Assembly (NCBI RefSeq): GCF_000258175.1 | Contig: NZ_JH636049.1 | Coordinates: 1,651,482-1,715,481, forward strand | DNA from: Saccharomonospora xinjiangensis XJ-54 | Lineage (GTDB): Bacteria; Actinomycetota; Actinomycetes; Mycobacteriales; Pseudonocardiaceae | Length of the DNA: 64,000 nucleotides | Direction of reading: 5' to 3' | Shown: positions 59,239 to 64,000 of the stretch, piece after piece | Layout: every line of letters begins with the position of its first letter | Position numbering within the stretch: position 1 is the stretch's first letter | Made by a program: the position numbers and the translations under genes | Notes under the pieces: generated by a model | Told to the model about the DNA's origin: nothing | The model's database searches: none | Seen by the model: the letters and a program-made list of their open reading frames with translations, nothing else

Positions 59239-59772
59239 GTGATCGAACGTGATCGGGAACTGCTGGTGAGGCTGGGCCGGTTCAACCGCTGTCTGGGTGC
59301 GGTGGTGGTCGAGTTGGTGCAGCGGCAGGACGGTGGGCAGCTGCCGGTGGAGGGGTTGTGCGCGCTGGCCGACCGGTTGGCCGCGTTGTCGGCGGAGCTG
59401 CACGAGCGGGCGGCGGAGATCGACGGCGCGCTGCTGGCGGGGTGTTGTCGTGGTTCGGCGGCGTTGCCGGTGTGGCAGTGGGAGGCGTTGGACGAGGTGC
59501 TGGCGGAGATGTGTGAGCGCACGGGCGGCGACATGGAGGATCTGCACGATCGGGGGCGCGGCATCCTCGAAACGTGCCGTCCCGGCAGGAGGCCGGATGC
59601 GGCGCTGCCGGGTGAGGGATCACTTCAGCGGCGTATTCAGCAGGTCATCGGCGCGCTGGCCCACCTCGCCGACGCGGCCCCCGACGACGCGCGGGCGGTG
59701 CGGGTCACCGGCGAAGCCGTGGCCGACCTCGCCCGTCACATGCTGGCGTATTCGCCGCACCCGGTGCCGTGA
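59239..59772 (+). CDS. hypothetical protein, first of the inserted genes
   Basis: A 177-residue soluble helical protein starting with GTG 59239 (GAGGGG about 9 bases upstream). There is no signal peptide or membrane helix. Two helical halves (LAALSAELHERAAEIDGALL; GALAHLADAAPDDARAVR) are joined by a loop rich in Arg, Pro and Gly. Three cysteines (GCCRG, EMCERTG) are not in a metal-binding arrangement. It is read divergently from pglX and followed after 36 bases by the gene at 59809. Not recognised. Confidence 0.7.
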   Translation: MIERDRELLVRLGRFNRCLGAVVVELVQRQDGGQLPVEGLCALADRLAALSAELHERAAEIDGALLAGCCRGSAALPVWQWEALDEVLAEMCERTGGDMEDLHDRGRGILETCRPGRRPDAALPGEGSLQRRIQQVIGALAHLADAAPDDARAVRVTGEAVADLARHMLAYSPHPVP

Positions 59773-59808
59773 CGACCGCCCTGTTCACCAGCAAAACCTG
59801 AGAGTGAC

Positions 59809-60231
59809 ATGACCACAGCAACCTATGTCCCGCCGACCCGTGAGCAGGTCGAAACCATCACGCGGGTGCTGCTCCACGACCGCGACGCCGACCGAGCGGC
59901 CACCCTCCTCGCGGCGGCGACAAACCCGGGCATCGCGGCCCCACGCGAACACGCGGCCGAAGTCGCGGCGATCCGAGCGCAGCGACCACCTGCCCACCAC
60001 GACCTCCCGTCGGCGCTGCTACGCATCACCAGAGCCATCGACACCGAAACCGAAGGCCTCTACGCGCGCCAGGACAACGGCCACGCCGACGCCGACCCAG
60101 TCCTGCGTGCCATCGCTTTCCGGCTACTCGAACTCGGCTTCACCATCGCCGAACACAGCGGCCTGAACTGCCGAACAATAGAAACCGCGATCGCGACAAC
60201 CTACGCCCTACCAGGCCACGAAGGCACCTGA
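59809..60231 (+). CDS. hypothetical protein, second of the inserted genes
   Basis: 140 residues from ATG 59809 (MTTATYVPPTREQVETITR). All-helical and acidic by eye, with RDADRAATLLAAATNPG and IDTETEGLYARQDNGHADAD. No signal peptide, no transmembrane segment and no catalytic motif. It is the end of a two-gene rightward unit and converges on the DUF3558 gene with a 14-base gap. Not recognised; whether it belongs to the defence locus is an open question. Confidence 0.7.
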   Translation: MTTATYVPPTREQVETITRVLLHDRDADRAATLLAAATNPGIAAPREHAAEVAAIRAQRPPAHHDLPSALLRITRAIDTETEGLYARQDNGHADADPVLRAIAFRLLELGFTIAEHSGLNCRTIETAIATTYALPGHEGT

Positions 60232-60245
60232 CAGGCGCAGCGAGA

Positions 60246-60806
60246 TCACGGCACGGCGGGAAGCTTGGGCTCGACCAGGCCAGCGATAATGGGAGCGATT
60301 TCGCAACCGTCGTCGGCCAACGTGGTCACATCGACGCGGGAGGTGTCGCTGATCTCCACAGCGATCAGGCAGTCTTTGCTCCGCGGATCGTAGGTTTTCG
60401 CCGCTGGACGCTGGTTCACCGTGTCCGGTTCCACCCCGCCGCCGATGTCGCGCACCGAATCGATGCCCTGCGAATCCCGCACGCCGACACTGAAAGCAAA
60501 GCCGTCGCCACCGGATTCGAAACCCGACTGCCAGTCGCAAGTCCGGGCCCCGGCGCCTTCTTTGTATGTGGGCTCGAACTCGCCGACATCGGCCAAATCC
60601 TCCGCTGTGATCAGATCACAAGGATCGATCGCGGTGCTGTCCGGCCCCGTGGACGACGCACTCGTGGCCTGCGCCGCGCTCGAAGAGGAACGCGGCGAAG
60701 TCGGAGACTCCGCAATACCGCGTTCCGCTGTCGAACACCCAGCAACCCCAGGCGCCAGCAACACCACCCCGAGCAGAGCCAAGCGCGCGCCAACGTTGAA
60801 CGTCAT
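60246..60806 (-). CDS. DUF3558 lipoprotein 1
   Basis: A 186-residue lipoprotein from ATG 60806. Lipobox region LLAPGVAGCSTAE places the lipidated cysteine near residue 24; a Ser/Thr-rich linker follows. The DUF3558 features are clear: IDPCDLITAEDLADVGEF, a second Cys in ARTCDWQSG, VNQRPAAKTYDPRS, and CEIAPIIAGLVEPKLPAVP at the end. DUF3558 proteins are common and often multicopy in Pseudonocardiaceae; function is unknown. It is 175 bases downstream of the second copy. Confidence 0.88.
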   Translation of the reverse strand: MTFNVGARLALLGVVLLAPGVAGCSTAERGIAESPTSPRSSSSAAQATSASSTGPDSTAIDPCDLITAEDLADVGEFEPTYKEGAGARTCDWQSGFESGGDGFAFSVGVRDSQGIDSVRDIGGGVEPDTVNQRPAAKTYDPRSKDCLIAVEISDTSRVDVTTLADDGCEIAPIIAGLVEPKLPAVP

Positions 60807-60981
60807 GCCTTCTCTTCCCCCATTTTGCAGACCCGTTCGCACCACACTCACAGATCAACCCCGCGACCGCTCCACCGAATCCCCCGCAAAACCGGCAGAC
60901 CATTGAGCCCTGACACCGACAGTACAGTTTCTACGCACGGCAACCTCAGAGCCTATGTTCCAGTAAGATCCGACGAGCTAT

Positions 60982-61557
60982 TTACGGAACGGCAGGCAAC
61001 CGTGGTTCGAGCAGCTCGGCTACAACCTCGGCGATCTGGCACGAGTCGTCTTCCAAGCCATCAACAACCGTCACATCGATGCGCGACACATCATCTATCT
61101 TCAACGCCACCACACAGGTTCCGAACTCCGGGTTCTTTGCCTTCGCGGCCGGGCGCTGATTGATCTCGAATCGCTGCACACCAGCGCCATTATCGTTGAC
61201 AGTCTCCACATTTTGCCGGTCGCGAATACTCAACGCAAAAGACAAACTGTCATGATGGCCGCTAACACCTTCTTCCCAGTGACAAGTTCGATCCGCTTTG
61301 CCCTCCCGGTACTCGGACTCAAATTCACCGTACTCGGCAAGGTCCTCAACAGTGAACAGCTCGCAAGGCTCGATCGAAAGACTGAGAGGACGGCCTTGAC
61401 TTGATGGCTCCACTGTCTCTGTGGACTCAACACTAGACGAACTCCGAGGACTCGCCGTGCCAGCCTCGCCCGCAGAACACCCGGAAGCCAGAGATGCCAC
61501 GATAATCGCCGCAGCAGCTTTGCGGAATAAGGAATTAAACCTGGTAAGCATAATCAT
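60982..61557 (-). CDS. DUF3558 lipoprotein 2
   Basis: 191 residues, paralogous to the neighbour at 60246 (both contain EPCELFTVEDLA / DPCDLITAEDLA-type blocks and end LEPxLPAVP). Lipobox VASLASGCSAGE with Cys near 27. The ATG at 61557 overlaps the stop of the upstream gene by one base (TAATG), so the two are translationally coupled. The gene is visibly richer in A/T than the BREX genes. It was probably duplicated in place. Function unknown. Confidence 0.88.
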   Translation of the reverse strand: MIMLTRFNSLFRKAAAAIIVASLASGCSAGEAGTASPRSSSSVESTETVEPSSQGRPLSLSIEPCELFTVEDLAEYGEFESEYREGKADRTCHWEEGVSGHHDSLSFALSIRDRQNVETVNDNGAGVQRFEINQRPAAKAKNPEFGTCVVALKIDDVSRIDVTVVDGLEDDSCQIAEVVAELLEPRLPAVP

Positions 61558-62045
61558 TATTCTCCCATCTTTCGAAAAATGTCGCGCGCAGACTCTTCCT
61601 GTTCTTGATACTGATCCGATGCAATAAGTAAAGCGATTCGGCTACGTTCAAGAATTTTGGAGAGTTTAGTCAAAGCGGCACGAGGGGACCGTTCGTCATT
61701 CGCGGCTTCCCACATGTGCAGAGCGACTCTTTTTCCGTAATCATGCTCACCAAGTTTAGGTTCTTGATCGAAATCGATAGCCAGCTGAGCCCTGAGTTCT
61801 TTGACTTCCTCCATGAATTTCTCGAGCACTTTGATGATCGGGTCGGCACCCTCTTTGGTCACTGTGAAGCCGCCGGTTTTGGCTGACTCGACCAGCCGAT
61901 CAGTGGATTGGATCACCTCGGCCATCGCCTTGGCGCCCATGGTCTTGTCCATCGCAGCCATCGCCATGGACAGCGCGCCACCACCGGGAATCAACGCGCC
62001 CATGCCAGCGGCAACATCTTCTGGTTCGGCCACAACTACCCCCAC
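61557..62045 (-). CDS. helical hypothetical protein coupled to DUF3558
   Basis: A 162-residue soluble protein; GTG 62045 is used, with GTG 62033 (VAEPEDVAAGM) a possible start. The N-terminal 40 residues are Gly/Ala/Met-rich, the rest is helical (ILEKFMEEVKELRAQLA, AALTKLSKILERSRIALLIA). It resembles the small helical proteins found before DUF3558 genes in Pseudonocardiaceae, from general impression only. ESX-substrate-like packing is possible but no WxG motif is present. It starts 103 bases after the pglW stop. Confidence 0.7.
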   Translation of the reverse strand: MGVVVAEPEDVAAGMGALIPGGGALSMAMAAMDKTMGAKAMAEVIQSTDRLVESAKTGGFTVTKEGADPIIKVLEKFMEEVKELRAQLAIDFDQEPKLGEHDYGKRVALHMWEAANDERSPRAALTKLSKILERSRIALLIASDQYQEQEESARDIFRKMGE

Positions 62046-62148
62046 AAGCCGACGTCGCGGAACCGTTCAGATCCGGAGTGTAACGACCCAGCAACCGTCC
62101 CGGGGCTGGATGAGCCAACCGCCGCCCAACACCACAACCACCGGCGGT

Positions 62149-64000
62149 TCAGCTCGCCCGATCACACACCCGCAAGCCCTGCACGAACTCCCTGCCCAGT
62201 GCCGCCCGCTCCGACTCCGTCAACGCCTCCACCCGCAACCCATCGAGCTGCGGCGCCTCTTCCGCCGACTCACCGGGACACAGCACCCACAGCCCGTGCG
62301 GCAGCGCCTCGGCCGACCGCGCTGCCTGCTGCAACCCCGTCAGGAACTCGCGCCCGCCCAGGTCGGCGTAGCGGCCCACCAGATCCGCGTGGTGCAGCAG
62401 CAACACCGTGCGCGCCCCGGCCTGGTCCACCAGCCGGTCCCGCAGCCGCTCCCACGCCAGCCGCACGACCCGGCGGAAACCCGGCTTCGGCTCGCCCGTC
62501 CTGCCGAAGCGCTCGTCCAGCTTGCGCACCCGCTCCCAGTCCTGGTCGTACTCCACCACCAGGCCGCGAAACACCGCGAGGAACTCGCGATCCACCTGCA
62601 CCGGCCGCACCGGATACCGCGACGCCAGTGCCTCCGCCGCACCCGGCAGGGCCGTGCCGCGCAACGTCAACGCCAGGAAACCACCCTGCTCCACTGACCT
62701 CGCCAGTTTGTCGCGCAGCAGCTCGTGCGGGTCCAGGCCGCCGGGCCTCGGCCCGCCCGAGCTGTCGCGCGTGGTGCTCGACGACGACGCCAGGCGCGAG
62801 AACTCCGGCGCAGGCGGGTAGAAGAGCTTCTTCTCCGTGTCGTACTCCAGCGGGGTGCCCGCCGCGCGCAGCGCCTCCTCCAGCCGTACATACGTGACGT
62901 CGTCGGCCACCGACACCGAAGGGAACCGCGCCCGCACCTTCGCCAACAGGTCAGCCGGCGCGATACCCGTCTCCCGCCGCACACCCACCGCGGCCTGCGA
63001 CATCCGCAACGCCCGCACCAGATCCAGCGACCTCGGATACAGCTCCGACCTCGGCGACGCCGCCGCCCGCACCGACATCGCCGCCGCCAGCTCCACCAGC
63101 CGCGTGTCCGCCTGCGACGACAACCCCTTCGGCGCCCGCACCGCCCGCAGCTCGCGCACCACCACACCACGGCCCGGCAGCGGGTCCACCATCACCAGCT
63201 CGTCGGCCCGCGCGCCCAGCGCCACCGCGTAATCCGCCAGCTCAGGCGCACTCGGTTCGTCCGTTCCCGGCAACGACTCCAGCGCCACCACCACATGCTC
63301 ACCGCGCCGCAACACCGAGAACCGGGGGCCGTCCTCCGCGCCTTCCCTGCCCTCCTGCTGCCGGTCCCACGCCTCCGTGTCCACCGCCGCGCGCACCACC
63401 GCCAACGCCCTGGCCAGAGCGCGTTCCCGCGTGTCCCGCTCCGCGCCGCCATACGCGGCCTTGACGGCGGCGGCCAGCTCATAGGCCGTCATCACCCGCC
63501 CCGCTTCGGCGAGCAGCCGCACCACCTCCTCGCGCAGCGCCGCCACCCTCGGCTCGGCCGCCCACGCCGCCATCGCCTTGCGATAGTGCTGCGACACCGT
63601 CGCCTGCGTCACGCCGAGGCGAGCGGCGACCTGCGTCTGCGTCGGCCACGACAGCGCGGCAGCACCGTCCTCGCCGCCGTCGTGACCGTCGCGATCCGAG
63701 CCCTCCGGCAGTCCCAGCGTCAACCGCACCACATCGGCCTTGCGCGAACCCCGCCTGGCCTTCACCGGCAGCAGCAACGCCACCAGACCGTCGAGCGTGG
63801 CGGGGCCGTCACCGGTCTCCGGCGCGGGCCCGTCCGGTTCGGCGCGCCGCAACAGCGCGTGCGTCCACTGCTTGTGCCGCCGGTTCAGCTCGTTGCGCAC
63901 CACCTTGCCCGCGCCGCGAGCCCGGCTGATCTCATACGGCCGCACCTGCTCCAGCAACTCGCGCACCGTCGTCGCACCCAGCGACTGCGCCAGCGACACC
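62149..64000 (-). CDS. pglW: BREX type 2 serine/threonine kinase PglW, C-terminal part
   Basis: The open frame runs off the right edge; about 617 C-terminal residues are seen and the kinase domain must lie beyond. The start of the visible part, RPYEISRARGAGKVVRNELN, and the C-terminal AAA-like or helical region match PglW of BREX type 2. A helix-turn-helix (TQTQVAARLGVTQATVSQHY), like sigma-70 region 4, lies near residues 123-142 of the visible part. PglW is thought to phosphorylate system components. Identification rests on this C-terminal half and on gene order. Confidence 0.85.
   Translation of the reverse strand, partial: VSLAQSLGATTVRELLEQVRPYEISRARGAGKVVRNELNRRHKQWTHALLRRAEPDGPAPETGDGPATLDGLVALLLPVKARRGSRKADVVRLTLGLPEGSDRDGHDGGEDGAAALSWPTQTQVAARLGVTQATVSQHYRKAMAAWAAEPRVAALREEVVRLLAEAGRVMTAYELAAAVKAAYGGAERDTRERALARALAVVRAAVDTEAWDRQQEGREGAEDGPRFSVLRRGEHVVVALESLPGTDEPSAPELADYAVALGARADELVMVDPLPGRGVVVRELRAVRAPKGLSSQADTRLVELAAAMSVRAAASPRSELYPRSLDLVRALRMSQAAVGVRRETGIAPADLLAKVRARFPSVSVADDVTYVRLEEALRAAGTPLEYDTEKKLFYPPAPEFSRLASSSSTTRDSSGGPRPGGLDPHELLRDKLARSVEQGGFLALTLRGTALPGAAEALASRYPVRPVQVDREFLAVFRGLVVEYDQDWERVRKLDERFGRTGEPKPGFRRVVRLAWERLRDRLVDQAGARTVLLLHHADLVGRYADLGGREFLTGLQQAARSAEALPHGLWVLCPGESAEEAPQLDGLRVEALTESERAALGREFVQGLRVCDRAS

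Overview
The window is high-GC, gene-dense DNA with frequent GTG starts and many stop/start overlaps. Gene content and order (sdhCDAB next to add, deoA, cdd and upp; an SCO4848-like gene beside a D,D-carboxypeptidase; DUF3558 lipoproteins; a Pgl/BREX type 2 locus) point to an actinomycete. The family Pseudonocardiaceae (Saccharomonospora or Amycolatopsis type) is my best guess, from general resemblance only.

Layout. (1) 1-5.5 kb: end of a TetR-type regulator, upp, a VOC protein, a DUF1707 protein, then a tight deoC-aldehyde dehydrogenase-truncated aldehyde dehydrogenase operon. (2) 5.5-16 kb: three tandem secreted subtilases of about 1100 residues on the minus strand, each closed by the same hairpin. 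The third hairpin is preceded by a 21-bp tandem repeat array. (3) 16-30 kb: a DUF3516 helicase, an acidic protein, add, a coiled-coil protein, and a six-gene nucleoside uptake and salvage operon (BMP-type lipoprotein, ATPase, two permeases, cdd, deoA). (4) 30-34 kb: the succinate dehydrogenase operon sdhCDAB. (5) 34-37.5 kb: a group of secreted, lipid-anchored and membrane proteins of unknown function. (6) 37.5-44.7 kb: D-Ala-D-Ala carboxypeptidase, MFS transporter, YihY/BrkB protein, secreted alpha-amylase, small envelope proteins, and repeat-rich intergenic DNA. (7) 44.8-64 kb: a BREX type 2 (Pgl) phage-defence locus read leftward: pglW (3' part only, running off the right edge), a five-gene insertion, then pglX-pglY-pglZ-brxD-brxHI joined by overlapping stops and starts.

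How the genes work together. Regions 1 and 3 form a nucleoside economy. The ABC importer brings in nucleosides; Cdd, Add and DeoA convert or cleave them; Upp recovers uracil; DeoC splits deoxyribose 5-phosphate into glyceraldehyde 3-phosphate and acetaldehyde; the adjacent aldehyde dehydrogenase can oxidise the acetaldehyde. The subtilases and the amylase fit extracellular polymer degradation. The right end is a defence island.

What is unusual: the five genes lodged between pglW and pglX; an A/T-rich block inside pglX where sequence recognition is expected; a 26-bp dyad repeat array covering the end of brxHI; a dispersed family of 21-bp-period intergenic repeats; a catalytically incomplete aldehyde dehydrogenase coupled to an intact one; and several perfect palindromes upstream of operons. 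No tRNA, rRNA, CRISPR array or insertion sequence was seen.
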